From Caballeronia concitans (GTDB lineage: Bacteria > Pseudomonadota > Gammaproteobacteria > Burkholderiales > Burkholderiaceae): a stretch of DNA of 64,000 nucleotides. A model generated the notes under the pieces. That model made no database searches, was not told where the DNA came from, and saw only the letters and a program-made list of their open reading frames with translations. Below, one piece after another: positions 16,159-25,136 of this stretch. The number at the start of each line of letters is the position of its first letter. Positions within the stretch are counted from its first letter, which is position 1. The stretch covers positions 124,001 through 188,000 of the forward strand of contig NZ_FCNV02000005.1 in the NCBI RefSeq assembly GCF_001544615.1, in the 5' to 3' direction. Made by a program: the position numbers and the translations under genes.

Positions 16159-16881
16159 GGTTCTTTTCTAGGGTGTCCCTAGCGACCCTTTTTCCTTTTC
16201 TTATTTTCGTGTCGGTCTATTAGGTCGCCCCTCCCCGGGGCGGGGGTCACTTTCTTTGCTGCTGCAAAGAAAGTAACCAAAGAAAGCAGCTTTTCTGGCC
16301 CGAAGCACTGACTGTGTAATCACTCCGTAGAACCAGATTGGCACTCAGCTTGAAACAGCCTTGAATCACCTTCCACGCCCGCTGAGCGCCACCCCATGCG
16401 AGCCCCCGGGCTCGTCAACACCAGCGGTGTGCAACGCGCCACGCGACAGCCCAACTTCTAGAAAAGCCACCCGCCACCGCTAACGTATGCAAACCTAACT
16501 TGTTTGTCGACGGTTTGCTGCGCACGGTTCATAGTTCGTGGTTTTCAGTATGTGCTTTGTGATTGTCGTGGGGCGTCTTTTATTCACTGCGTGGGCGGTA
16601 GTGCCCGACGGTGTTGACGAGCCCGAGGGCTCGCATGGGGTGGTGCTCAGCGGGCGTGGAAGGTGATTCAAGGTTGATTCAAGCTGAGTGCCAACGTGGT
16701 TCTACGGAGTGCTCCGTTATCCAGAACAGCGGGCGAAAAAGCTGCTTTCTTTGGTTACTTTCTTTGCAGCAGCAAAGAAAGTGACCCCCGCCCCGGGGAG
16801 GGGCAACGCAGATAGACCGACGCGAATACAAGCTTCCCGAAACAAGAAGAGCCAGATAACCCCCACGCGGGTACCGCAAAA
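16159..16881. other. 723-base non-coding gap occupied by a long inverted repeat
   Basis: No gene is supported here. Nearly all of it is the inverted-repeat element annotated separately, preceded by a short hairpin-like AGGGTGTCCCTAGCGACCCT stretch. Short frames of 68-69 codons run through the right arm but consist of repeat sequence. Confidence 0.8.
16203..16828. repeat. Long imperfect inverted repeat (arms about 218 bp, loop about 189 bp)
   Basis: The left arm (16203-16421) and right arm (16611-16828) are reverse complements with scattered mismatches and small gaps. Examples: CTCCCCGGGGCGGGGGTCAC at 16231 pairs with its complement ending at 16800; GCATGGGG at 16633 pairs with CCCCATGC at 16392. 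Each arm also holds its own hairpin (ACTTTCTTTGC, 4-base loop, GCAAAGAAAGT) at 16249-16274 and 16757-16782. The central 16422-16610 has no frame. Elements with the CTTTCTTTGC core recur in many Burkholderiaceae intergenic regions, from general knowledge. It could be a MITE-like remnant, a double terminator, or a structured RNA source. Confidence 0.85.
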
Positions 16882-19800
16882 TCACCGTGCGCTTTGAGAA
16901 CGCTGATCATCCCGTGTAACGAACGAACACAACGTCTCGAGCAACTGATCGAAATCGAGCGGCTTGGCGAGATGCGCATCGAACCCCGCGTCCATCGCGG
17001 CCTTGACGTCTTCCTCACGGCTATGTCCCGTGAACGCCACCGCCGACACTGCCGCCCATCGGCGATCCGCCCGCATGCGACGCATCAGCTCATACCCGTC
17101 CATGCCGGGCAACGCAATATCCGACAGCACGACATCGATCGATTGCTCCACCTCCAGCCCGAGCGCCTCCGCCGCGTTCGTCACGCCCGTCACCGACGCG
17201 CCTTCGAGTTCTAGCAACGTAGTCAGTGAAGCAGCCGCTTCACGATCATCGTCGACGAGCAAGATCTGCAAGCCCGCAATCGACTCCCTGCCGGAATCGC
17301 GGCGCTCCGTATCCGCACCTTCTTCCTCGGCCCTCGGCAGCCACACGGTCATCGTCGCGCCGAGATTGGCGCCGCCCGAACGCGCCTGCACACGCCCGCC
17401 CTGCATCTCCGCCAGTTGCTTCACGAGCGCAAGACCAATCCCCAGACCATTGCGCGACCGGTCGCGCGTGCCCTGACGGAACATGTCGAAGATAAACGGC
17501 AAGGTATCCGCCTCGATGCCCTGCCCGCTATCGGTCACGTCGATACGATGCATGCGCCCCTCGCGGCTCAGACGCAAATCGATTCGCCCGCCGTGGTCGG
17601 TGAACTTGATCGCGTTCGAAACGAGGTTCCAGATGATCTGCTCGCAGCGCGTCGGATCGGCGATGGTCGTGGCAGGACGCGCCGGGATGTCCGTATTCAA
17701 CGTGATGCCGCGCGCGTGAGCGTCCTGTTCCACGGTATCCGCCACGCTCACGAGTATCGCGGCCAGATCCACGCGGCTGAAGTTCAGCGCCAGCTTGCCC
17801 GTCTGGATGCGCGACCAGTCGAGCAGATCGTCGATGATCTGCGCCTGGCTGCGCACCGCCTGACGTATCCACCACGCGGCGTCGCGCACGGCCTCGATAT
17901 TGCGCGTCTGCGGCAGCCGCGGCAGCATCTCCGCCTTCACGCCGATCAGATTGAGCGGATGCTTCAGCTCATGCGACAACACCGCGATGAATTCATCCTT
18001 CAACTGATTCGAATTCGACGCCTGTTCGCGCGCTGCCTGTTCCTGCATCAACGCTTCGCGGTTCGCGTCCTCGCTCAGCTTGCGTTCGGTCAGATCGCGG
18101 ATGATCTTCGCGAAGCCGGTGAACGACGCATCGACGATCGGCGTCACCACGCCGCTGCAATAGATGCGGCGGCCGTCCTTCGTCTGATGCCAGCGTTCGT
18201 CGTCGGCGCGGCCTTCCCTCGCGGCGGTCTCGCGCTCGCGCGCGGGCATCATCGACTGGCGGTCGTTCGGCTCGTAAATGAGCGCGATGTCCTGGCCCGT
18301 CACCTCGCTTTCGCTGTAGCCGAAGATGCGTTCCGCGCCCGCGTTCCAGCTCACGATCACGCCGTTGCTGTCCTGCACGATGATCGCGTAGTCCTTCGTC
18401 GATTGCGCCACGAGCCGCAGGCGCTGCTCGTTCGCGCGTGCGGCTTCCTCGGCCTGATGGCGCGCGGTGACGTCGATCAGCGTGATCACCGCGCCGTCGA
18501 TATGATCGTCCGCCGTTCGATACGGCAAGAGCCGCATCAGATACCAGCGGCCCGTCTCGCTCTGGATTTCGCGCTCGGTCAACTGCAGCGACTGGAACGA
18601 CTGCCTGACATCGTCGGCGAGCGTCGGATAGCGCAGCGAATGCGTGATGTCGAAAAGCGAGCGGCCGAGGTCGCTGTCGATCAGCTTGAAAATAGCGGTC
18701 GCGTTCGGCGTGAAGCGCTTCACGCGAATTTCCTTGTCGACGAAAACCGTCGCGATCTCGCTCGACGCGATGATGTTGTGCAGGTCGTCGTTGGCCTTGG
18801 CCGTGTCCTCCATGCGCGCCTGCATTTCGGCGTTGGCGGTCGTGAGTTCCTCGTTGACCGATTGCAGCTCTTCCTTGCTGCTCTCCAGTTCCTCGGACGT
18901 CGATCTCAGTTCCTCGTTGATCGCCTGCAATTCTTCGTTCGACGCCTTCAGTTCCTCCACCGACGTTTCATACTGCTCGATGACCGTCGCCAGTTGCTCG
19001 CGGCTGTGCTGCAACTCGTGCTCGAGTTGCAGCAGGACGGGGTCCTGACCGGCTTCGGTCTGCTCGTCGTCGGTCATGTGGCCGGCGACTTCATCGAAGA
19101 CGACGAGCAGGAATTCCGCGCCGGCGACCTGATCGAAGAACGGCCGCACCGCCATGCTGAGCCACGACACGCGCGAGTCGCGAACCCATTTCACCCGCCG
19201 CGCTTCGACGCTCGTACCGGTCTGAAGCGCGCGGAAAATCGCGGTGCGCAACTCGAGGCGCAAATCCGGCAGCACCAGCGCGATGATGTTGCTCGTCAAC
19301 TCGCCGCCCGTATGCCGCAGGAACGCGCCCGCGTTGTCGGAGAGATGGACGAGGTTCGAATCGCGATCGATGACCACGCTCGGCGGCGCGTATTGCTCCA
19401 GCGCGCGCTGATGCAGTTCGGCGTACGAAAAGCTGCGCTGCGCGGGGCTCGGCGGCGGCTGCAGCAGCGTCGCGGCGCCGGCACGGTCTTCCGTGCGGAC
19501 CGCTCCCGCCTGAAGCGGCGGGAAACTGACAGCCGGCTTCGCGCGGTTCGCGACGGCCTTCGCGCGATAGATCCGGTTCTTCTTGTCGACGACGGTGAAG
19601 AGGTCGTCGGCTGCATCGGCGGATTCGGCCGTGCCGAGAAACAGGAAGCCGTTCGGACGCAGCGCGAAGTGAAACAGTTCGAGAATCTGCCGCTGCACGG
19701 CGCGATCCAGATAAATCAGCACGTTGCGGCAGGAAATCAGGTCGAGATGCGAGAACGGCGGATCGCGCATGAGACTGTGCGCGGCGAACAGAATGCGCTC

Positions 19801-21051
19801 GCGCACCGCCTTGACGATCTGATAGTGGCTGCCCTCTCGCGTGAAATAGCGCTGCAGCAGATCGGGCGGGACGTCGCTCGCAATCGACGCCGGATAGGTC
19901 CCGGTGCGCGCCCGCACGATCGCGACGTCGTCGATATCGGTGGCGAACACCTGGATCGTCCGGCTCGACGAAGCGGCATCGCGCGCACGCGCCAGCTGCA
20001 GCGAGACCGAGTACGCCTCCTCGCCCGTGGAGCAGCCCGCCACCCACACGCGGACCTGCGTTTCGCCGGACTGCTCGTTGAAGAGCGTGCTGATGACATC
20101 GCGTTCGAGCGAATCGAATGCTTCGCGGTCGCGGAAGAACTGCGTCACGCCGATCAGCATGTCGGCGAGCAACGCGGTGGCTTCGTCGGAATTCGAGCGC
20201 AGGAAGTCGCGATACGCGAGCAGGTCGCGCTGGCCGTTGACCTGCATGCGCCGCTCGATACGCCTCAACACGGTCGCGCGTTTGTAAGGCCGGAAATCGT
20301 GGCCGGTGCGCACGCGCAGATGCATCAGGATGTCGGCGAGCGCGCGCTCCGGGCCTTCGATGATCGAACGGCGCGCGTCGGCCGGCGCGTCGAGCGCTTC
20401 CATCTGCTGCGAGCGGATGAGCTGGGCGTCGCTCCAGAGATCGAGCAGGCGTTGCGGCAATTCGGCGGCGGGCAATGCAATATCGACATGATTCGTCGCG
20501 ATCGCGTTGCGCGGCATTTCCGGGTACTCGGCGTCGTTCGGCGTCTGGGCGAGCGTGATGCCGCCTGCTTCCTTCACGCGGCTCAGGCCCGAAGCGCCAT
20601 CGGCTCCCGAACCCGACAGCACCACGCCGATCGCGTGCGCGCCGTGCGCGTTGGCCAGCGTGCGGAAAAAGTGATCGATGGTGAGCGGCGGCTTGTCCGA
20701 TGCGTCGCGTTCGCTGACGCGCAGGCAGCCGTCGGACATCTCGAGCTGCTTGCCGGGCGCGATCACGTAAACGTGATTGTTTTCGATCGCCATCGTCGCG
20801 TCGACCTGATGCACCGGCATGCCGGTCGTGCGTTGCAGGATGTCGTGCAGATGGCTGACTCTTCGCGATGCCAGATGCACGATCACCACGAACGCCATGT
20901 TCATGGTGCTCGGCGCGTTCTCGAAGAAGGTCTGCAAAGCCTCGACACCGCCGGCGGACGCCCCGAGTCCGACCACCGGAAACGGCAGATCGCTCGTGAC
21001 AACCTTCGGCTCGGCTTCGGTCCCTCGACCCGTCGGATTCTGACGTGCCAT
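16882..21051 (-). CDS. CheB-CheR-PAS hybrid histidine kinase/receiver fusion
   Basis: Signalling protein of 1389 residues with no membrane segment. Domains in order: CheB methylesterase, about 24-205 (GASAGG Ser32, His59, Asp151 in SGADGASG); CheR methyltransferase, about 235-500 (WVAGCSTGEEAYS for AdoMet, ATDID, FSHLDLISCRNVLIYL); PAS, about 545-660; a coiled coil at about 670-760 with the NEELQ/NEELRSTSEELE repeat pattern; two further PAS domains to about 990; HisKA with His1027 in SHELKHPL; HATPase with N box NLVSNAIKF and G boxes DSGQGIE and GLGIGLAL; and a receiver with Asp1311 in SDIALPGMDG and Lys in LAKPL. ATG at MARQNP has GAGGAG eight bases upstream; a GTG ten codons earlier is possible. 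The target of methylation is unknown. Confidence 0.92.
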   Translation of the reverse strand: MARQNPTGRGTEAEPKVVTSDLPFPVVGLGASAGGVEALQTFFENAPSTMNMAFVVIVHLASRRVSHLHDILQRTTGMPVHQVDATMAIENNHVYVIAPGKQLEMSDGCLRVSERDASDKPPLTIDHFFRTLANAHGAHAIGVVLSGSGADGASGLSRVKEAGGITLAQTPNDAEYPEMPRNAIATNHVDIALPAAELPQRLLDLWSDAQLIRSQQMEALDAPADARRSIIEGPERALADILMHLRVRTGHDFRPYKRATVLRRIERRMQVNGQRDLLAYRDFLRSNSDEATALLADMLIGVTQFFRDREAFDSLERDVISTLFNEQSGETQVRVWVAGCSTGEEAYSVSLQLARARDAASSSRTIQVFATDIDDVAIVRARTGTYPASIASDVPPDLLQRYFTREGSHYQIVKAVRERILFAAHSLMRDPPFSHLDLISCRNVLIYLDRAVQRQILELFHFALRPNGFLFLGTAESADAADDLFTVVDKKNRIYRAKAVANRAKPAVSFPPLQAGAVRTEDRAGAATLLQPPPSPAQRSFSYAELHQRALEQYAPPSVVIDRDSNLVHLSDNAGAFLRHTGGELTSNIIALVLPDLRLELRTAIFRALQTGTSVEARRVKWVRDSRVSWLSMAVRPFFDQVAGAEFLLVVFDEVAGHMTDDEQTEAGQDPVLLQLEHELQHSREQLATVIEQYETSVEELKASNEELQAINEELRSTSEELESSKEELQSVNEELTTANAEMQARMEDTAKANDDLHNIIASSEIATVFVDKEIRVKRFTPNATAIFKLIDSDLGRSLFDITHSLRYPTLADDVRQSFQSLQLTEREIQSETGRWYLMRLLPYRTADDHIDGAVITLIDVTARHQAEEAARANEQRLRLVAQSTKDYAIIVQDSNGVIVSWNAGAERIFGYSESEVTGQDIALIYEPNDRQSMMPARERETAAREGRADDERWHQTKDGRRIYCSGVVTPIVDASFTGFAKIIRDLTERKLSEDANREALMQEQAAREQASNSNQLKDEFIAVLSHELKHPLNLIGVKAEMLPRLPQTRNIEAVRDAAWWIRQAVRSQAQIIDDLLDWSRIQTGKLALNFSRVDLAAILVSVADTVEQDAHARGITLNTDIPARPATTIADPTRCEQIIWNLVSNAIKFTDHGGRIDLRLSREGRMHRIDVTDSGQGIEADTLPFIFDMFRQGTRDRSRNGLGIGLALVKQLAEMQGGRVQARSGGANLGATMTVWLPRAEEEGADTERRDSGRESIAGLQILLVDDDREAAASLTTLLELEGASVTGVTNAAEALGLEVEQSIDVVLSDIALPGMDGYELMRRMRADRRWAAVSAVAFTGHSREEDVKAAMDAGFDAHLAKPLDFDQLLETLCSFVTRDDQRSQSAR

Positions 21052-21442
21052 CCCTGCATCTCCTCGTTCGTATTCGTGCACCGCGCCGTGATCGCCTTAA
21101 GGCCGCGCCAAACGTTCGGCATCGGCGTCGCGCCGCCAACGTCCTGTATAAAGACGCGTGATCTTACCCCCTGGAACGGCGCGTTTCGGAAGTGCCCGTT
21201 TTCGCAGGAATTCTTTTCGTTATACGACTATGTTAGTTGGCGCAGGAATAACGTTGTCACCTTTCTGACGGGGGCGCGCGAATCGCCCGCGCAGCCTTTC
21301 AATGCCTTGCGCGGGCGGCAAGGCATTAAAAACCATACGATCGGTCGATGTCGTACGCGCGCGATGAAAAGTCGGCTTACTGTACGAAAGGTGTCCATCG
21401 GAATCGGCGCGTCATTCTGCGCGGTTCCGGCGTGCAGGAAGG
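21052..21442. other. 391-base gap upstream of the CheB/CheR kinase gene
   Basis: No gene. On the minus strand a TATAAC element (complement of 21219-21224) could be a -10 box for the kinase gene, without a good -35. A 10-bp perfect hairpin lies at 21301-21327. The stretch is locally less GC-rich than its surroundings. Confidence 0.5.
21301..21327. repeat. Hairpin downstream of the thioesterase gene
   Basis: Arms AATGCCTTGC and GCAAGGCATT around a 7-base loop. It lies about 115 bases beyond the stop of the minus-strand thioesterase gene. In that direction no T run follows the stem, so termination is uncertain. Confidence 0.5.
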
Positions 21443-21919
21443 TCAGGCGTCGCTCGGTCCGGGCGTCGCTTCAGGATCGGAACGCAGCTTCTGCCTGACG
21501 ACATCCCGCCCGACCGCCAGCCGCTTCATGTACTTGAACGTTCCGAGCGCCTTCGCGACGAAATGCCCTTCGCTGTCGCGGATTTCGCCTTCGCAATAGG
21601 CCATCGTCGTCGAGCGATGCAGCACGCGTCCGTAACCGCGCAGCTCGCCGCGTCCCGGCTGCATGAAGTTGACCTTCATTTCGACGGTGACGACGCCGAT
21701 GCCATCGCCCGCCAGACTGCGCGCCGCAATGGCGAGCGCGGCGTCGAGCAGCGTCATGGTCACGCCGCCGTGCGCAATGCCCCAGGTGTTCAGATGCGCG
21801 TTGCCGAGCGGCAGGCGCACTTCGCTTTCGCCATCGACGGCTTTCACGAGCTCCACGCCGAGCATGTCGATGAACGGGCTTTCGAGCGCCAGGCTGTGAG
21901 TTTTCGAGGGTTCGGTCAT
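21443..21919 (-). CDS. PaaI-type hotdog-fold thioesterase
   Basis: Acyl-CoA thioesterase of 158 residues. The hotdog signature N-x-x-G-x-x-HGG appears as LNTWGIAHGGVTMTLLDAALAIAAR. Strand segments VTVEMKVNFMQPGRGELRGYGRVLHR follow, as in PaaI/YbgC-like enzymes that release CoA from aryl- or acyl-CoA esters. It is the last gene of the minus-strand acyl-CoA cluster, five bases after the Dabb gene, with a weak ribosome site that suggests coupling. The C-terminal tail (about 20 residues, ending TPGPSDA) is extra to the fold. Confidence 0.88.
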   Translation of the reverse strand: MTEPSKTHSLALESPFIDMLGVELVKAVDGESEVRLPLGNAHLNTWGIAHGGVTMTLLDAALAIAARSLAGDGIGVVTVEMKVNFMQPGRGELRGYGRVLHRSTTMAYCEGEIRDSEGHFVAKALGTFKYMKRLAVGRDVVRQKLRSDPEATPGPSDA

Positions 21920-21924
21920 GGCGG

Positions 21925-22227
21925 TCACACCTCGTAGTCGACGCACTGGCGCGCTTCGCGGATCGCCGCGACGAAGTCCTTCAGGGCGACATGCTTCGGA
22001 TGGTTCTGGTAAGCATCGAGCGAGGCTTTGTCGTCGAAATCCGAGACGAGCACCACGTCGTACGTGCAATCGAAGCCCGGTTGCGCCGTGCCGACTTCGA
22101 AGTGCCCTTGCCCTTTCACGATGCTCCGGCAGGTTTCGAGCTTCGCCTTGAGCTTCTGCGCGTTTTCCGCGCGGTCGGCGCCCTCGGCGAAGTCTTTCAG
22201 TTTCCACATGACGATGTGACGCAGCAC
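21925..22227 (-). CDS. Dabb (stress-responsive alpha/beta barrel) family protein, GTG start
   Basis: Dimeric alpha/beta-barrel domain protein of 100 residues; function unknown in most members. The typical start VLRHIVMWKLKDFAEG and end VVLVSDFDDKASLDAYQNHPKHVALKDFV are present. A GTG start is preferred because AGGAG lies five bases upstream and similarity begins there; the longer ATG version adds 13 residues without a ribosome site. It sits between the nicotinamidase and thioesterase genes on one strand. Confidence 0.88.
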   Translation of the reverse strand: MLRHIVMWKLKDFAEGADRAENAQKLKAKLETCRSIVKGQGHFEVGTAQPGFDCTYDVVLVSDFDDKASLDAYQNHPKHVALKDFVAAIREARQCVDYEV

Positions 22228-22288
22228 GGCGACTCCTGTTCTTGAACGAAGCTGCAAGCGTAACAAATCCCCGGCGGCTATCGATGCG

Positions 22289-22918
22289 TCACGCCGCTTC
22301 GATCTGCGCCGACTGCACGCGTGCGACCCCCGCCGCGCGCATGTCGTTCCAGGCTTTTTCGAGCGAGCCGTTCAGATCGATCGCGCGGCAGGCGTCTTCG
22401 ATCACGTTTGCCTCGAAGCCCGCGGCGCGCGCATCGAGCGCGGACCACGCGACGCAATAATCGGTGGCGAGGCCCGCGAGCCAGATGCGTTTCGCGCCCA
22501 CTTCGCGCAAGTAGCCGGCGAGTCCGGTGGGCGTCGCGCGGTCCGCTTCGACGAACGCGGAATAGCTGTCCACGTGTTCGTGATGCCCCTTGCGCACGAG
22601 CAGGCGCGCGTGCGGCGCATCCAGATCGCGATGCAGCGCTGCGCCTTCGGTGCCCTGCACGCAATGAACCGGCCACAGCACCTGTTCGCCATAGGGCAGC
22701 GTGAGCGTTTCGAACGGCGCGCGGCCTTCGTGATTCGCCGCGAACGACACGTGCGACGCCGGATGCCAGTCCTGCGTCAGCACCACGTGCGAGAACGCGC
22801 GCGCGAGCCGGTTGATGACCGGCACGACTTCATCGCCATGCGCGACGGCAAGCGCGCCGCCGGGCATGAAGTCATATTGCACATCGACGATGAGGAGCAC
22901 ATCTTCCACGGGTTTCAT
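22289..22918 (-). CDS. pncA: Nicotinamidase (isochorismatase-like cysteine hydrolase)
   Basis: Hydrolyses nicotinamide to nicotinate in NAD salvage; 209 residues, cytosolic. The catalytic Asp is in LLIVDVQYDFMPGGAL (Asp near residue 10). Metal-site residues are in TQDWHPASHVSF (Asp and two His). The Lys is in VRKGHHEHVDSYSAF and the nucleophilic Cys in LAGLATDYCVAWSALDA. The start MKPVEDV is chosen where similarity begins; 52 upstream codons overlap the preceding gene. The gap to the fatty-acid gene is 22 bases. Confidence 0.93.
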   Translation of the reverse strand: MKPVEDVLLIVDVQYDFMPGGALAVAHGDEVVPVINRLARAFSHVVLTQDWHPASHVSFAANHEGRAPFETLTLPYGEQVLWPVHCVQGTEGAALHRDLDAPHARLLVRKGHHEHVDSYSAFVEADRATPTGLAGYLREVGAKRIWLAGLATDYCVAWSALDARAAGFEANVIEDACRAIDLNGSLEKAWNDMRAAGVARVQSAQIEAA

Positions 22919-22940
22919 ATCGGCGGAAATCAGGCGTTGA

Positions 22941-25025
22941 TCAGGCGTTGAAGCGGCCGTTGGAAGCCGCGAGTCGGGTGAGGCGCGCGGCCGGTTGCCA
23001 TGCGTCGCCGTTGGCTTGGCCCGCGTAGTGGCGCACCGCGCGTTCGACGTTCGGCAGGCCGACGGCATCGGCATGGAACATCGGGCCGCCGCGCCAGAGC
23101 GGAAAGCCGTAGCCGGTCAGATAAACCATGTCGATATCCGACGCCTTGCTCGCGATGCCTTCGTCGAGAATCTTCGCGCCTTCGTTCACGAGCGCATACA
23201 CGAGCCGCTCGACGATCTCGTCATCGCCGATACTGCGCCGCTCGATGCCCCGCTCCTTCGAATACGCGACGATCATGTCGTCGACCGCGCGCGAGGGCGT
23301 GGCGTCGCGCGAGCCGTCGCGATAGTCGTACCATCCCGCGCCGGTCTTCTGCCCGAAGCGGCCCGCTTCGCAGAGCCGGTCCGCGATGCCCGAGTAACGC
23401 ATCTGCGGCTCGTCGCGATAACGCCGCTTGCGAATGGCCCAGCCGATGTCGTTGCCCGCGAGATCGCTCATGCGAAACGGCCCCATCGCGAAGCCGAACT
23501 GCTCGATCGCGCGATCGATCTGCGCGGGCAGCGCGCCTTCTTCGAGCATGAAAAGCGCCTGCCGCACGTATTGCTCGATCATCCGGTTGCCGATGAAGCC
23601 GTCGCACACGCCCGCGACCACCGCCGTCTTGCGTATCTTTTTCGCGAGTTGCATGACGGTCGCGAGCACGTCTTTTTCCGTCTTCGCGCCGCGCACCACT
23701 TCGAGCAGCTTCATGACGTGTGCGGGACTGAAGAAGTGCATGCCGATGACATCGCCCTGCCGCTTCGTGAATGCGGCGATGGCGTCGACATCGAGCGTCG
23801 ATGTGTTCGTGGCGAGAATCGCGCCGGGTTTGGCGATGTCATCGAGTTGACGGAACACTTGCGCTTTCACGTCGAGCTCTTCGAAGACCGCTTCGACGAT
23901 GAGATCGGCCTGCGCGAGATCGCCGTACGCGAGCGTCGGCGTGATGAGGCGCATGCGCGCATCGACTTGCTCGTGCGAGAGCTTGCCCTTGTTCGCTTGC
24001 GCTTCGTAGTGGCGGCGAATGTTGGCGAGGCCGCGATCGAGCGCGTCCTGCTTCGTTTCGAGCAGCACGACCGGCAAGCCCGCGTTGAGGAAGTTCATCG
24101 CGATGCCGCCGCCCATCGTTCCCGCGCCGATCACGCCGACGCGCTGAATGTTTCTCGTCGGCGTGTTCGATGGCACGTCGGCGATCTTGCCCGCCGCGCG
24201 CTCCGCGAAGAACGCGTGCCGCAGCGCGCGGCTCTCGGGCGTCTGCACGAGCGCCAGAAAACACTCGCGCTCGAACGCGAGACCGCGCTCGAAGCCTTCC
24301 TTCACGCCGCGCTCGATGGCATCGATGCACTTGTGCGGCGCGGGGAAATGCTTCGCCGTCCGCGCGATGTGTTCGCGCGCCGAGCGGATGAAGCCATCGG
24401 CATCGGCATGATCGATTTCGCGGTCACGCACTTTCGGATGCGGCCCATTGTGCGACGCGACGCGCGCGGCGAAGCGCACGGCGGCGTCGAGCAGATCGCC
24501 TTCGGCCATTTTGTCGAAGAGCGCGGTGTGCGCGAGCTTCTCGGACTTGACCGGCGTGCCCGACACGATCATCTCGAGCGCGGTTTCCAGCCCGACCGCG
24601 CGCGGCAGACGCTGTGTGCCGCCCGCGCCCGGCAAAAGCCCGAGCTTCACTTCGGGCAGCGCGATCTGCGCGCCGGGCGCGGCCACGCGGTAATGCGCGC
24701 CGAGCGCGAGTTCGAGACCGCCGCCCATCGCGATGGCGTGGATCGCCGCGACGACCGGCTTCCCGCTGCCCTCGACGGCCTTGATGACGGTCGCGAGCGT
24801 CGGTTCCTGCGTGGCTTTGGGCGTGTTGAATTCGGTGATGTCCGCGCCGCCCGAGAACGCCTTGCCCGCGCCGATCATGACGATGGCGGCGACGCCCGCA
24901 TCGTCGCGCGCGCGCTCGATGCCTTCGACGATGCCCGCGCGCGTCGAATGTCCGAGCCCGTTCACGGGCGGGTTGTCGAGCGTGATGACGGCGACGTTGT
25001 CGCGGATGGTGTACTGCACGGCCAT
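22941..25025 (-). CDS. Bifunctional enoyl-CoA hydratase/3-hydroxyacyl-CoA dehydrogenase
   Basis: Beta-oxidation multifunctional enzyme of 694 residues. The N-terminal crotonase domain (about 1-190) has NPPVNGLG, the oxyanion segment [16 protein letters not shown], and [13 protein letters not shown] and [20 protein letters not shown], with Glu in the catalytic positions. The NAD-binding domain starts [29 protein letters not shown] at about 295. The dehydrogenase signature [20 protein letters not shown] and two C-terminal HCDH helical domains follow. Length and order match the FadB/FadJ or peroxisomal MFE type. AGAGGAG precedes the ATG. No thiolase gene is adjacent. Confidence 0.93.
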   Translation of the reverse strand: MAVQYTIRDNVAVITLDNPPVNGLGHSTRAGIVEGIERARDDAGVAAIVMIGAGKAFSGGADITEFNTPKATQEPTLATVIKAVEGSGKPVVAAIHAIAMGGGLELALGAHYRVAAPGAQIALPEVKLGLLPGAGGTQRLPRAVGLETALEMIVSGTPVKSEKLAHTALFDKMAEGDLLDAAVRFAARVASHNGPHPKVRDREIDHADADGFIRSAREHIARTAKHFPAPHKCIDAIERGVKEGFERGLAFERECFLALVQTPESRALRHAFFAERAAGKIADVPSNTPTRNIQRVGVIGAGTMGGGIAMNFLNAGLPVVLLETKQDALDRGLANIRRHYEAQANKGKLSHEQVDARMRLITPTLAYGDLAQADLIVEAVFEELDVKAQVFRQLDDIAKPGAILATNTSTLDVDAIAAFTKRQGDVIGMHFFSPAHVMKLLEVVRGAKTEKDVLATVMQLAKKIRKTAVVAGVCDGFIGNRMIEQYVRQALFMLEEGALPAQIDRAIEQFGFAMGPFRMSDLAGNDIGWAIRKRRYRDEPQMRYSGIADRLCEAGRFGQKTGAGWYDYRDGSRDATPSRAVDDMIVAYSKERGIERRSIGDDEIVERLVYALVNEGAKILDEGIASKASDIDMVYLTGYGFPLWRGGPMFHADAVGLPNVERAVRHYAGQANGDAWQPAARLTRLAASNGRFNA

Positions 25026-25136
25026 GAATGGCTCCTCTGTGTCTCGCACCGATGGCCCATTGTGGGCGATCGGTCGAGAATACACAAAGGAAAACGGGCG
25101 TTCAATTCGCGTCCGGGCGATTCCACTTCGATGCCG

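Noticed and set aside
16679-16897. Two short frames (68-69 codons, both strands) between the coiled-coil gene and the kinase gene
   Set aside because: They run through the right arm of the large inverted repeat and translate repeat sequence; no ribosome site.
17416-21498. Plus-strand open frame of 1360 codons opposite the CheB/CheR kinase gene
   Set aside because: It is the antisense of a clearly real multidomain gene. Its translation is Arg/His-rich low-complexity typical of GC-rich shadow frames, with no domain.
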